64,000 bases of DNA, taken from positions 34,286-98,285 of the forward strand of contig CAZORE010000011.1 of assembly GCA_964581815.1 (NCBI GenBank), read 5' to 3'. The position numbers and the translations under genes are program-made. How positions within the stretch are numbered: position 1 is the first letter of the stretch; every line of letters starts with the position of its first letter. Positions 15,668 to 24,234 of the stretch are shown in pieces. This DNA is from Trebonia sp964581815 (GTDB taxonomy: Bacteria; Actinomycetota; Actinomycetes; Streptosporangiales; Streptosporangiaceae). The notes beneath the pieces are model-generated. The model was given only the letters and a program-made list of their open reading frames with translations. It was not told the DNA's origin and ran no database searches.

Positions 15668-18600
15668 GGCTTCAGGTCCTTGGTCAGGGTCACGGTCGTC
15701 CCGTGCGGGGACGAGTCGATGTTGACGTCATCCATCAGGGCGTGCATGAAGATGATCCCGTGGCCTCGGGTGTCCGGGGCGGGCGGCTCGCGGTCGGCGG
15801 GAGGTGGCCGCCAGGTTCCGGTGTCCGCGACGGTCAGCCGGATCGCGTCACGGGCCGCGCTGGCGGTAAGGGTGATCTGGACCCGCGGCGCGGCGGCCGG
15901 GCGGCCGCTGGTGGCGTGCTCGACGGCGTTCGCGGCGGCCTCGCCCGCCGCGATCATGAGGTCGGTGGCCTCCGCGGCTCCGATGCCCGCCGCAGGCAGC
16001 CACTGTCGCAGCCTGGCTCGGAGCAGGGCCAGGCAGGACGGGTCGTCCGCCGCTACCTGGACCGTCAGCGGGGCGGGCGGGTGCCGGTAGATCAGCACCG
16101 CAACGTCGTCGTCGTAGCCGGCCGCCGGCGTCATGGTCGACATGACGTGGTCCGCGACCTGGTCCGGATGGTCCCTGGCGCGTTGGGCCGTGGTGACCGC
16201 CGCAGCTTCGATTCCCTTGTCAAGCGACTGGTTGCGCCGTTCGACGAGCCCGTCGGTGTACAGCAGCAAGGTCGCGCCCGGCGGCAGCGTGGCGGTCGCC
16301 TGGCCGCGCCGCCAGTCGGCGGGCAGCATGCCGAGGGGCAGGGACAGGGCCTGTTCGAGGAGCTCATGCTCCCCGCTGGCGGTGACCAGGATAGGCGGCG
16401 GGTGCCCGGCGCAGCTGTAGGTGACCGTCCCTGCCGCCGGATCGATGATCGCGCAGAACACGGTGGTGCATTCCGCTCCGGGTATCCGGCTGGCGAAGGT
16501 ATCCAGGTCACTGAGGGCCTCGGCGGGACCGGAGGCGCGCAGCAAGACTGCCTGGCTGGCCGACCTGAGCTGGCCCATGACCGCGGCTGCGGGCAGCCCG
16601 CGGCCCACGCAGTCACCGACGACGATGCCGATACGCTGGCCGGGCAGCGGCACCACGTCGTACCAGTCGCCGCCGACTTCGAGGGGGGGAACCGCCGGGG
16701 TGTATCGTGCCGCGAACCCGTGCGGCAACTCGGTCGGGGCGAGGATGGCGTGCTGGAGGGTGAGGGCGACGGCGCGGGCCTGCTCGTAGTCCCTCGCCTT
16801 GGCGAGCACCTGGGCCAGGTGGCTGGTGAGGATCGAGAACAGTTCCCGCGCCTCGGCGCTGACCGGGGCGCCGCCAGGGAATTCCGCGGTGATGGCCGAT
16901 GACCTTGTCCCGTCAAGCGGGGCCGCCAGCAGGCGGGCGCCCTCGTCGCCTGGCAGCACGGCGACCGAGGCGGCAAGCTCATGCCGGATGGCGTCAAGCG
17001 CGCCGATCACCGCCGCGGAGGCGCCCTGGGCCTGGGCGGACGGCGGCCACCTGGTGATGGCCCGGCTGCCGTCGCTTGACCACAGCGCGGTGGTCACCTG
17101 GCTGGCGCGTACCGCGGCCGCGATCTCGCGGGCGGCGGTGGTCAGCATCTCAGAGATCTCCCCGGCGGCCGCCAGGGCGGCGGCGAAGCCGGCCAGGGTG
17201 GCTTCGCGCTGTCCGGCCAGCCGTTCCGCGGTCACGTCGCGGGCGGTGCCGACGAACAGGCACCCGGGTCCGTCCGGGCTGGGCACACTGGCCGAGCTGC
17301 ACGCCAGCCAGACGGTGTGCCCGTCACGGTGCCGGGCCGGGACCGTGTACCGGCCGCCGCCATTCCGCGTGTACTCGGCGTACGCCCGGGCCATCGCCGC
17401 CGCCCCGTCGGGGTCGGCAACCGGGTCAGGAACCCAGGGGTGCGGCCACCGGTACGGAAAGCCGTCCGGGCCGTATCCGACCAAGGTCAGGAAGGCCTGG
17501 TTGGCCTCCAGGATGGTGCCTTCCTCGTCGGTGACGAAGAACCCTTCCTGAAGGGAATCGATCAAGGTGCGGCGGAATTGCGACTCGCGGTTCCTGAACC
17601 TGGCCATCTCCAGGTTGGAGCGCACCCGGGCGAGCAGGTCCACCGCGGAGAACGGCTTGACCAGGTAATCGTCGGCACCCGCCCGCAGGCCTTCGACGGA
17701 CGACTCCTGGCCGGCGCGCGCAGAAAGCAGCAGCACCGGCACCGCCGCGGTACGCGCGTCGGCGCGCAGGGCGGCGACCAGGCCAAGGCCGTCAAGGCGG
17801 GGCATCATGACGTCGCTGATCACCAGGTCGACGGCATCCGCCCGGACCGCGTCGAGGGCAGCCTGCCCGTCGGTGACCGTGGCGACCTGGTAGCCGGCCG
17901 CCCGCAGTAGCCGGGCCAGGTAGTCGCGCATGTCGGCGTTGTCGTCGGCGACCAGCACCCGGGCGGGCAGGCCGTGGCCCAATTGCGCGGCAAGAACCGC
18001 GTCGCTGCCGGGCGTGACCGACTCGGGCGCGGGGCGCGGCGCCGTGCCGCCGTCACCGCCTTGCGCTGTCCCCGGCACCCAGCGCAGGGCTTCCTGCACG
18101 AACGGGTCGGCCGTGGCCGAGATGGTGGCCGCGGACCCGGCGGGGACGAGGGCGTCGGCGGGCAGGTGGGCGGGCCCGAAAGGCAGGCGGATGGTGAACA
18201 CCGTGCCTGTGCCCTCAGTGCTCGACGCGGTGATGGTGCCGCCGTGCAGCTGGACGAGTTCCTGGACCAGGGCCAGGCCGATGCCGCTGCCCTCGTTGGA
18301 GCGGGAGCGGGTGTTCTCGATGCGGTGGAACCGCTCGAACAGGCGGGGCATCTCCTGTTCGGGGACGCCGACGCCGGTGTCGGCGACCGTGACGACCGCG
18401 TCGCCGCCCGCGGCGCGCACGGCGACGCGGATGGAGCCGTCGAAGGTGAACTTGAGCGCGTTGCTCAGCAGGTTAAGCACTACCTTCTCCCACATGCCGC
18501 GGTCGAGGTAGACCGGCTCGGGCAGCGGGGGGCAGTCCACCTCGAAGGTCAGGCCGGCCCGGTCCACGGCGGAGCGGAATACGCTGGCCAGTTCGGCGGT

Positions 18601-19899
18601 CAGCTGCGCGATGTCGGCCGGCTCGTAGCTCGCCTGCATGCGCCCGGCCTCGATGCGGGAGAAGTCAAGCAGCGTGTTGACCAGCCTGCCCAGGCGCCGC
18701 GCGTTGCGGTGGATTACCTCAAGCTCCTCGCGGACCCGCGGCTCGGCGCCGGCCAGCAGGCGTCGTAGCTCCTGCACCGGTCCCATGATCAGGGTCAGCG
18801 GGGTGCGGAACTCGTGGCTGATGTTGGAGAAGAACGTGGTCTTGGCCCGGTCGAGCTCGGCGAGCTCCTCCGCGCGGCGCTGCTGGGCATGGTAGCTGCG
18901 CGCGCTGGCGACCTGCGCCGCGAGGTGCGCGGCCACGAGGCCGATGAACGCACGGTAGCCCTCGTCAAGTGCGCGGTACCGGTTCAAGGCGGCAACAAGG
19001 AACCCGTACGGGGTGCCGCCCTGCTGGACAAGCGGCGCCACCAGGGCCTGGACGGGCGGCTCGCTCCACGCTCCGCCCGGCAGGCCGGCGAACCGGGTTC
19101 CCTTGAGGTCCACCAGCGCTGGCTCGCCGCGCAGCAGCGCCGCCACGGGCCACCCCGCGTCCGGATCGCCGACCGTGACCGTGGCCGGAGCGGCCGGGTG
19201 ACCGGCCGCGATGCCGGTGGTCGCCGCCAGCCGGGCGGTGGCGCCCTCGTCGTCGAACAGGTAGGTCAGGGTGAAGGGCAGGTCCTCGCGGTTCAGGTCA
19301 AGCTGCCGCCCGGCGAACTCAAGCGACTCCTGCTCGGTGCGGACCACGCTCAGGTCGGAGCCCAGGTCACGCAGGGTCGCCATCCGGCGCTCGCCGATGA
19401 CCCGTTCGGTGTCCTCGCTGACCACGCAGAGCATGCCGACCACGGCGTCGTCGTCGTCGCGCAGCGGGCTGTAAGAGAAGGTGTGGTAGGTCTCCTCCGG
19501 GTAGCCGGACCGCTCAAGGAACAGCAGCAGCCCCTCGTCCCAGGTCGCCGTCGCCGTGGCGAGCACGCTGTCGATGCGCGGGCCGATGTCGTCCCAGATC
19601 TCCTCCCACACCTCGCTGGCCGGCCGGCCGAGCGCCCACGGGTACTTGCGGCCCAGGGTGTCGCGCCGGTAGGCGGCGTTGCAGAAGAACGTCAGCCGCG
19701 GCCCCCAGGCCATCCACATCGGGAAGCGGGAGGACAGCAGGATGCCCACCGCCGTCTGCAGGCTCTGCGGCCAGGAGCCGGGCGGCCCGAGTGGGGTAGC
19801 GGCCCAGTCCACCGCGGCCATGTCGCGGCCGACACCCGCATCGGCGGCAAAAAAACCAGCCGTTCCCGAGCCAGGCTCGGTATCTGCCACACCCGCCAC
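15664..19899 (-). CDS. Hybrid histidine kinase / response regulator / SpoIIE phosphatase / anti-sigma kinase
   Basis: A 1411-aa signalling protein. Order (approximate residues): PAS-like 30-160; GAF 190-340; HisKA 350-420 with HEFRTPL; HATPase 460-575; receiver 645-765 with VLVADDN, the phospho-Asp in VISDVMMP and KPF; PAS 770-890; GAF 900-1035; SpoIIE PP2C phosphatase 1080-1270 with GGDWYDVV, VGDCVGRG and YTDGLVE; C-terminal HATPase_c_2 1275-1410 with the N-box GEAAANAVEH. GTG 19899 is chosen because AGGGAGGA lies 8 bp upstream. An upstream ATG at 20022, overlapping the FAH stop, would add 41 residues. It is coupled downstream to a STAS antagonist by an ATGA overlap. No membrane segment is seen, so it senses an internal or diffusible signal. 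Confidence 0.92.
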   Translation of the reverse strand: MAGVADTEPGSGTAGFFAADAGVGRDMAAVDWAATPLGPPGSWPQSLQTAVGILLSSRFPMWMAWGPRLTFFCNAAYRRDTLGRKYPWALGRPASEVWEEIWDDIGPRIDSVLATATATWDEGLLLFLERSGYPEETYHTFSYSPLRDDDDAVVGMLCVVSEDTERVIGERRMATLRDLGSDLSVVRTEQESLEFAGRQLDLNREDLPFTLTYLFDDEGATARLAATTGIAAGHPAAPATVTVGDPDAGWPVAALLRGEPALVDLKGTRFAGLPGGAWSEPPVQALVAPLVQQGGTPYGFLVAALNRYRALDEGYRAFIGLVAAHLAAQVASARSYHAQQRRAEELAELDRAKTTFFSNISHEFRTPLTLIMGPVQELRRLLAGAEPRVREELEVIHRNARRLGRLVNTLLDFSRIEAGRMQASYEPADIAQLTAELASVFRSAVDRAGLTFEVDCPPLPEPVYLDRGMWEKVVLNLLSNALKFTFDGSIRVAVRAAGGDAVVTVADTGVGVPEQEMPRLFERFHRIENTRSRSNEGSGIGLALVQELVQLHGGTITASSTEGTGTVFTIRLPFGPAHLPADALVPAGSAATISATADPFVQEALRWVPGTAQGGDGGTAPRPAPESVTPGSDAVLAAQLGHGLPARVLVADDNADMRDYLARLLRAAGYQVATVTDGQAALDAVRADAVDLVISDVMMPRLDGLGLVAALRADARTAAVPVLLLSARAGQESSVEGLRAGADDYLVKPFSAVDLLARVRSNLEMARFRNRESQFRRTLIDSLQEGFFVTDEEGTILEANQAFLTLVGYGPDGFPYRWPHPWVPDPVADPDGAAAMARAYAEYTRNGGGRYTVPARHRDGHTVWLACSSASVPSPDGPGCLFVGTARDVTAERLAGQREATLAGFAAALAAAGEISEMLTTAAREIAAAVRASQVTTALWSSDGSRAITRWPPSAQAQGASAAVIGALDAIRHELAASVAVLPGDEGARLLAAPLDGTRSSAITAEFPGGAPVSAEARELFSILTSHLAQVLAKARDYEQARAVALTLQHAILAPTELPHGFAARYTPAVPPLEVGGDWYDVVPLPGQRIGIVVGDCVGRGLPAAAVMGQLRSASQAVLLRASGPAEALSDLDTFASRIPGAECTTVFCAIIDPAAGTVTYSCAGHPPPILVTASGEHELLEQALSLPLGMLPADWRRGQATATLPPGATLLLYTDGLVERRNQSLDKGIEAAAVTTAQRARDHPDQVADHVMSTMTPAAGYDDDVAVLIYRHPPAPLTVQVAADDPSCLALLRARLRQWLPAAGIGAAEATDLMIAAGEAAANAVEHATSGRPAAAPRVQITLTASAARDAIRLTVADTGTWRPPPADREPPAPDTRGHGIIFMHALMDDVNIDSSPHGTTVTLTKDLKP

Positions 19900-20021
19900 C
19901 CGGCCGTCCTCCCTTACGCCCCGGAATTCCGCTAACTCGGTTGACTGCTCCCCGGAATTGGTCAGGCTTAACGTACGATAGCCCGCTTCACCGGGCGTGG
20001 CGAGCCGGAGCGCCTGCGGCA

Positions 20022-20873
20022 TCACGCCTGGGCGACGAGCTGGCGCTGGCGGCCGAGGCCGTCGATTTCCATCTCGATGACGTCGCCGGGCACGAGGTAG
20101 GGGAACCGGCCGCTGAGCGCGACGCCCTGCGGGGTGCCGGTGTTGACGATGTCGCCGGGCTCGAGCACGGTCACCTGGCTGAGCTGGTAGATCAGCTCGG
20201 CGACGGCGAAGACCATGTCCCTGGTGGTGGAGTCCTGCCGCGCGTCCCCGTTGACCCACGTCCGCAGGCCCAGGGCCTGCGGGTCGGTTACCTCGTCCGC
20301 GGTGACCAGCCAGGGGCCGAGCGGGTTGAAGGTCTCGCAGCTCTTGCCCTTGGACCACTGGCCGCCGGAGATCTCTATCTGGAAGTGCCGCTCGGAGACG
20401 TCGTTGCTGATCGCGTACCCGGCGACGTGGTCCAGTGCTTCCTGCGCCGACTCGAGGTACCGGACGCGGGTGCCGATGACGACGGCGAGCTCGACCTCCC
20501 AGTCGAGCTTGGTCGCCCCGCGCGGGTTGAGCACGGTGTCATCGGGCCCGATGACGGTGTTCGGCGCCTTGTAGAACAGGACGGGACGCTCGGGCGGGGC
20601 CGCGCCGGTTTCCGCGGCGTGCGCGGCGTAGTTCATGCCGATGCAGAGCACCGCGCCAGGCCGGGCCACCGGCGGGCCCACCCGCAGCCCGGTCGCGTCA
20701 AGCGCGGGCAGCGTCCCGGCCGCGACGGCCGCGCGCGCCTGGTCAAGGCCGGGGCCGGCGAGGAAGGCCCCGTCGATGTCCCTGGTCAGCGGGCGCAGGT
20801 CGAGGTGAGTGCCTTCCGCGGTGAGGACAGCGGGGATTTCTGAGCCGGGTTGCCCGAGGCGCATGAGTCGCAT
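20022..20873 (-). CDS. Fumarylacetoacetate hydrolase (FAH) family protein
   Basis: About 283 aa, cleaving or hydrating a 2-keto-diacid type substrate in aromatic or sugar-acid catabolism. Recognised by GMNYAAHAAETG, the metal ligands in LDWEVELAVVIG and YAISNDVSERHFQ, the loop QWSKGKSCETFNPLGPWL and the C-terminal GTPQGVAL. Met at 20873 (MRLMRLGQPG) is preferred to longer versions because the family starts here; the open frame upstream encodes an unrelated hydrophobic fragment. Its stop TGA overlaps an in-frame ATG of the hybrid kinase gene by one base. Exact substrate unknown. Confidence 0.88.
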   Translation of the reverse strand: MRLMRLGQPGSEIPAVLTAEGTHLDLRPLTRDIDGAFLAGPGLDQARAAVAAGTLPALDATGLRVGPPVARPGAVLCIGMNYAAHAAETGAAPPERPVLFYKAPNTVIGPDDTVLNPRGATKLDWEVELAVVIGTRVRYLESAQEALDHVAGYAISNDVSERHFQIEISGGQWSKGKSCETFNPLGPWLVTADEVTDPQALGLRTWVNGDARQDSTTRDMVFAVAELIYQLSQVTVLEPGDIVNTGTPQGVALSGRFPYLVPGDVIEMEIDGLGRQRQLVAQA

Positions 20874-20959
20874 GAGATGAGGGTCCTGTCCTGGTTGTAG
20901 TGCTGTATTCGTCATGAGGAACGTAGCGCTGGCAGGTCGGTCGGCGAGCAGGCCCCCCG

Positions 20960-21079
20960 CCGGTAATGCGTCAGCAGGCCCGCGGCGGGAGACCACCGAG
21001 TTGACGACGGCGAACAGCACGCCGACCGCGAAGACGATCGAGCCCATCACGTTCACCTGCGGCGGCAGGCCCTGGCCGC
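20960..21079 (-). pseudogene. Fragment resembling the end of an ABC-transporter permease
   Basis: About 40 codons fused in frame ahead of the FAH gene read LPPQVNVMGSIVFAVGVLF and then a single hydrophobic helix ending SRRG. This looks like the last membrane helix of a PotC-type permease. Nothing of the remaining transporter is present nearby. The fragment lies in a stretch of other gene debris. The family guess is weak. Confidence 0.4.
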
Positions 21080-21403
21080 TGACCCAAGCTCGGGGTGCCC
21101 GCGCGCAGCGAGCTGGCGGGTGTTCTCCCAGATGACGACGTCGTAGTCAGACTGGGCGGCCGCCCCGTAGACGGCCGCCCCGCTGGCCCCGGAGGCCACG
21201 AACGTGGCCGCGCCGAGTCGCTGGACCAAGTCCCGCTGCCGGGCGCTGCCGGTCACGGTGACGATGCCGCCGAGGATGGCGGCAAGCTGGACCGCGTAAC
21301 CGCCTACCCCGCCCGCGCCGCCTTGAACCAGGACGCGCATCCCCGGTTCGAGTGCCGCGTAGTCGACCAGCGCCTGCCACGCGGTCAGCGCGGCGAGCGG
21401 CAG
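21080..21403 (-). pseudogene. Fragment of a zinc-type quinone oxidoreductase (MDR family)
   Basis: The frame contains LPLAALTAWQALVDYAALEP, then the nucleotide-binding core VLVQGGAGGVGGYAVQLA and VTGSARQRDLVQRLGA. These are characteristic of NADPH:quinone reductase-like enzymes. The N-terminal catalytic domain is absent: upstream of 21403 the frame turns into unrelated arginine-rich translation. The C-terminal part is also cut. At about 100 residues against a usual 300-330 it cannot be functional. Confidence 0.65.
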
Positions 21404-21553
21404 CGTGCGGTCTTCCCGATGCCCGGCTCGGCGGTCATCACCACGGCCTGGCCTGACGCCGGCCAGGTCGGCGCCCCGGCCGAAAGGCAGGATGAAAGGT
21501 TCGGTCACATGACGCAAGCCCGCGACGCCGGCTGCGGCGTACCGTCTGGAGAC

Positions 21554-21994
21554 ATGATGAACATCGACTTCACCGGGCGCAGCGCCGTCGTCACCGGCGC
21601 AAGCCGCGGCATCGGCCTCGCCGTGGCACGCGCCCTTGCCGCGGGCGGCGCGCGGGTGACCGCCGGCGCCCTGCACTCGTCGGCGGAACTTGACAAGCTC
21701 GCGGCGGAACACCCGGTGACCGCCGTCGAGGTCGACCTGGCCGCGCCCGGCGGGCCCGCTGAGCTCGTCGCCCATGCGGGAGGCCGGGTCGACATCCTGG
21801 TCAACAACGTCGGCGGGGCGCCGGCCCGGACCGGAGGCTTCCTGTCCATCACCGACGAGGACTGGCTGGCGACACTGAACCTGAACGTCATGGCGGCGGT
21901 CCGTGCCACCCGCGCCGCCCTGCCCAGCGACGTGACGGGCAACGTCACCGGCGCGGACATCCGCATCGACGGCGGCCTCGTCCCGACCTGGTAG
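21554..21994 (+). pseudogene. SDR gene with internal in-frame deletion
   Basis: 146 codons. The first part is a normal short-chain dehydrogenase N terminus (VVTGASRGIGLAVARAL, ILVNNVGGAP, LNLNVMAAVRATRAALP). It then jumps directly to the family's C terminus (NVTGADIRIDGGLVPTW). Roughly 100 residues are missing, including the catalytic Ser and YxxxK. The frame is intact, so a short protein may be made, but it cannot be an active dehydrogenase. The start has GGAG upstream. Confidence 0.75.
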
Positions 21995-22073
21995 CCGGCC
22001 GGGCGGGCACCCGGGCTGGCCGGATCGTCAGCGGGATGGACCCACGATGAACGGGAAACGGCCTCCCGGCGGC

Positions 22074-23132
22074 CTATGCCTGGGCCAGGTGCCGGGTCAG
22101 CGCGGCCAGGAACTGCTCGGGCTGGTCGAGGTGCGGGCCGTGGCCCGAGTCCTTGATCACCGTTTCGCGGTACCGGCCGCCCGACGCGGCGTAGCCGTCG
22201 AGCAGGGCTCGTGTCTGCGCCACCATTGGCTGCGGCGGCCAGGCGTCCGCGCCCGGCCAGCCGGGCACCGCCCCGATGGAGCCCAGGTAGCCCAGGTCGT
22301 ACAGCGAGGTGTCCGACACGATCACGTCGTCCGCGCCGCGCGCCCACAGGACCGGCGGCTTGGGCTCCACTGCGGCCAGGCTGTCGATCCGGAAGTGGGT
22401 CGGCGCCATCGTGTTCAGCACGCCGCGATCGCCGGGGCCGAAGCCTGGCCAGGCCACGGCCGGCCGGGAGGTGCCCGGGTAGTGATCGTCGCCGACCCGG
22501 GTCGAGAGCATGGACTCGACGAAGATGTCCAGCTCCGCGGGCACGAAGGGCGGCTTCACGTAGTGGGCGAGCAGCACCTGCCGTGGCGACGTGGGGCTGT
22601 CGGCGCTGCGGTCGCCGGCCACCAGGCGGGCGACGAAATCGAGGTTGGCCGAGCCGCCGCCGGACCCGGCGCCTGCCGGGTCGCACAGCGTGCCGTCCGT
22701 CCCGTAGGTGCCACCGAAGCCGAACGGGGACACGGGCGCCACCAGGGTCACCGATGCGGCCCGGTGCCCGGCCGGATGGTCGGCGAGGTACTGGAGCAGT
22801 ACGCCGCCGCCCATGCTCCAGCCCACCAGGTGCACGGACGCTAGTTCCAGCGCGTCGATGAGCGCGGCCAGGTCGTCGGCGTAGTCGCGCAGGCCCCGGG
22901 TCGCGTCCACCGGTTCCGGGTCGGTGTCACCGAAGCCGCGCAGGTCCACCGCAAGCGGCCGGTAACCGTCCGGCAGCGCGAGCATGGTCGGCTGCCAGAA
23001 CAGCGAGGACGACACGTTGCCGTGCACGAACAGCACCGGCTCGCCGCCGCGCCCCGTCACGGAGAGCACGGCCGTGTTCAGCCGGCGCGTGGGCACCCGT
23101 TCCGAGGTGATCCCGGGTAGCAGCGTCTGCAT
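22074..23132 (-). CDS. Alpha/beta-fold hydrolase
   Basis: 352-aa hydrolase with the canonical fold. It has the oxyanion region FVHGNVSSS, the nucleophile elbow GWSMGG (Ser near residue 116), an acid in the VLWARGADDVIV region and the catalytic His in KDSGHGPHLDQPE. The cap region is longer than usual (about residues 140-240). No signal peptide. It is a single gene with no clear partner; possible activities include esterase, C-C hydrolase or haloalkane-type hydrolysis. Confidence 0.88.
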   Translation of the reverse strand: MQTLLPGITSERVPTRRLNTAVLSVTGRGGEPVLFVHGNVSSSLFWQPTMLALPDGYRPLAVDLRGFGDTDPEPVDATRGLRDYADDLAALIDALELASVHLVGWSMGGGVLLQYLADHPAGHRAASVTLVAPVSPFGFGGTYGTDGTLCDPAGAGSGGGSANLDFVARLVAGDRSADSPTSPRQVLLAHYVKPPFVPAELDIFVESMLSTRVGDDHYPGTSRPAVAWPGFGPGDRGVLNTMAPTHFRIDSLAAVEPKPPVLWARGADDVIVSDTSLYDLGYLGSIGAVPGWPGADAWPPQPMVAQTRALLDGYAASGGRYRETVIKDSGHGPHLDQPEQFLAALTRHLAQA

Positions 23133-23213
23133 GATCCCTCCGCCCTGTCGCGACGGTGAGCCTAGCGGAATCCACGACCGCTGTCAGCGCGCAGACGGCT
23201 GCCGCCGCGGCGG

Positions 23214-23261
23214 ATGGTTGCGGCAGCCATACGCCTATGACCGTAGCGTTGGCACAACCAT
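23214..23261 (+). repeat. 48-bp dispersed repeat, copy B (upstream of nadK)
   Basis: Same unit as 7314-7361 in opposite orientation, 40 of 48 bases identical by hand alignment, with ATGGTTG and CAACCAT ends. It lies between the divergent hydrolase and NAD kinase genes, ending about 35 bp before the nadK start, where it could fold into a hairpin and influence expression. Confidence 0.75.
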
Positions 23262-23295
23262 CGGGCCTGAGGGTTGTGGTGGATAGGCTTTGACG

Positions 23296-24159
23296 GTGCA
23301 CACGATCGGGCTTGTCTTGCATCCGCAGCGCGATTCCGCCGAGGCGGTTGAGGCGGTGCTTGGGTGGGCGGCCGGGAACGGGGCCCAGGTCCTGGGGATC
23401 GGCGACGAGATCAAACGGCTGAACTGCGCGGCGACCGCGGTCTCGGCCCGCGAGCTTGGCCAGCGGAGTGACCTCGTGGTCAGCCTTGGCGGCGACGGGA
23501 CGATGCTGCGGGCGATGCGGCTCGCCGACGGGCAGCGCGCCCCGGTCCTCGGGGTCAACCTCGGCAAGCTCGGTTTCCTCGCCGAGGTTGACGTGCCTGG
23601 GCTGCCCGCCGCGCTGTCGGCCATCGACAAGAAGGATTACACCGTCGAGCCGCGGCTGGCCCTCGACGCGACGATCGGCTCGACGGTGGTCACCGCCTTC
23701 AACGACGTGGTCGCGGTCCGCGTCCCTGGGCAGGGCAGCGCGGTGGTGGCGGTCCGGGTCGGCGGGGAGCCCTTCGTCAGCTACGCGGCCGACGCGGTGA
23801 TCGCGGCCACACCCGCCGGCTCGACCGCCTACAGCTTCTCGGCGGGCGGCCCGATCATGAGCCCGTCAGTTGAGGCGCTCCTCGTCACGCCCGCCGCGCC
23901 GCACTCGGCCTACAACCGCGGCGTGGTGCTGTCCGTTGACGACATGGTGACGATGGAGCTGCTGCCGTCGAGCGGGACGCTGGCCGTCGAGGTCGACGGG
24001 CAGGTCTCTTGCTACGTTGACGCCGGCCAGCGCATTGACCTGCGGGCCAGGCCCGCAGGTGCCCGCGTGGTTCGGCTCGGGCAGACCACCTTCTACCAGC
24101 GGGCCCGCCGCAAGCTGCGGATCACCGACTCCGCGGAGATCCCCTCTCCCCTGCCGTGA
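23296..24159 (+). CDS. nadK: NAD kinase
   Basis: Phosphorylates NAD to NADP. 287 aa from GTG 23296 (TTG 23290 would add two residues). The diagnostic GGDGTMLRAMRLA motif is followed by GVNLGKLGFLAEVD, FNDVVAV, then ATPAGSTAYSFSAGGPI and the DGQ motif near the end. The N terminus IGLVLHPQRD is typical of actinobacterial PpnK. Its stop codon lies inside a long hairpin that precedes a histidine kinase gene, so the gene probably ends its own transcript. Confidence 0.95.
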   Translation: MHTIGLVLHPQRDSAEAVEAVLGWAAGNGAQVLGIGDEIKRLNCAATAVSARELGQRSDLVVSLGGDGTMLRAMRLADGQRAPVLGVNLGKLGFLAEVDVPGLPAALSAIDKKDYTVEPRLALDATIGSTVVTAFNDVVAVRVPGQGSAVVAVRVGGEPFVSYAADAVIAATPAGSTAYSFSAGGPIMSPSVEALLVTPAAPHSAYNRGVVLSVDDMVTMELLPSSGTLAVEVDGQVSCYVDAGQRIDLRARPAGARVVRLGQTTFYQRARRKLRITDSAEIPSPLP

Positions 24160-24206
24160 GTAGGGCCCGCCCGGCCGCCAAGACACCGGCCAGCCCTACT
24201 CACGGC
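24153..24206 (+). terminator. Long hairpin overlapping the nadK stop codon
   Basis: GCCGTGAGTAGGGC (24153-24166) pairs perfectly with GCCCTACTCACGGC (24193-24206): a 14-bp stem with a 26-nt GC-rich loop. The nadK TGA (24157-24159) is inside the left arm, so ribosomes finishing nadK would disturb it. Confidence 0.6.
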
Positions 24207-24234
24207 CGGGGAAGGGCTGCGTAGTCTTGCTACC

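Noticed and set aside
19900..20358. Extension of the hybrid kinase frame to 20358
   Set aside because: The extra part reads through the FAH gene in another frame and shows no homology.
21404..21545. P-loop-like segment (AEPGIGKTA) in an alternative minus-strand frame
   Set aside because: Too short and without neighbouring ATPase motifs; could be chance within the debris region.
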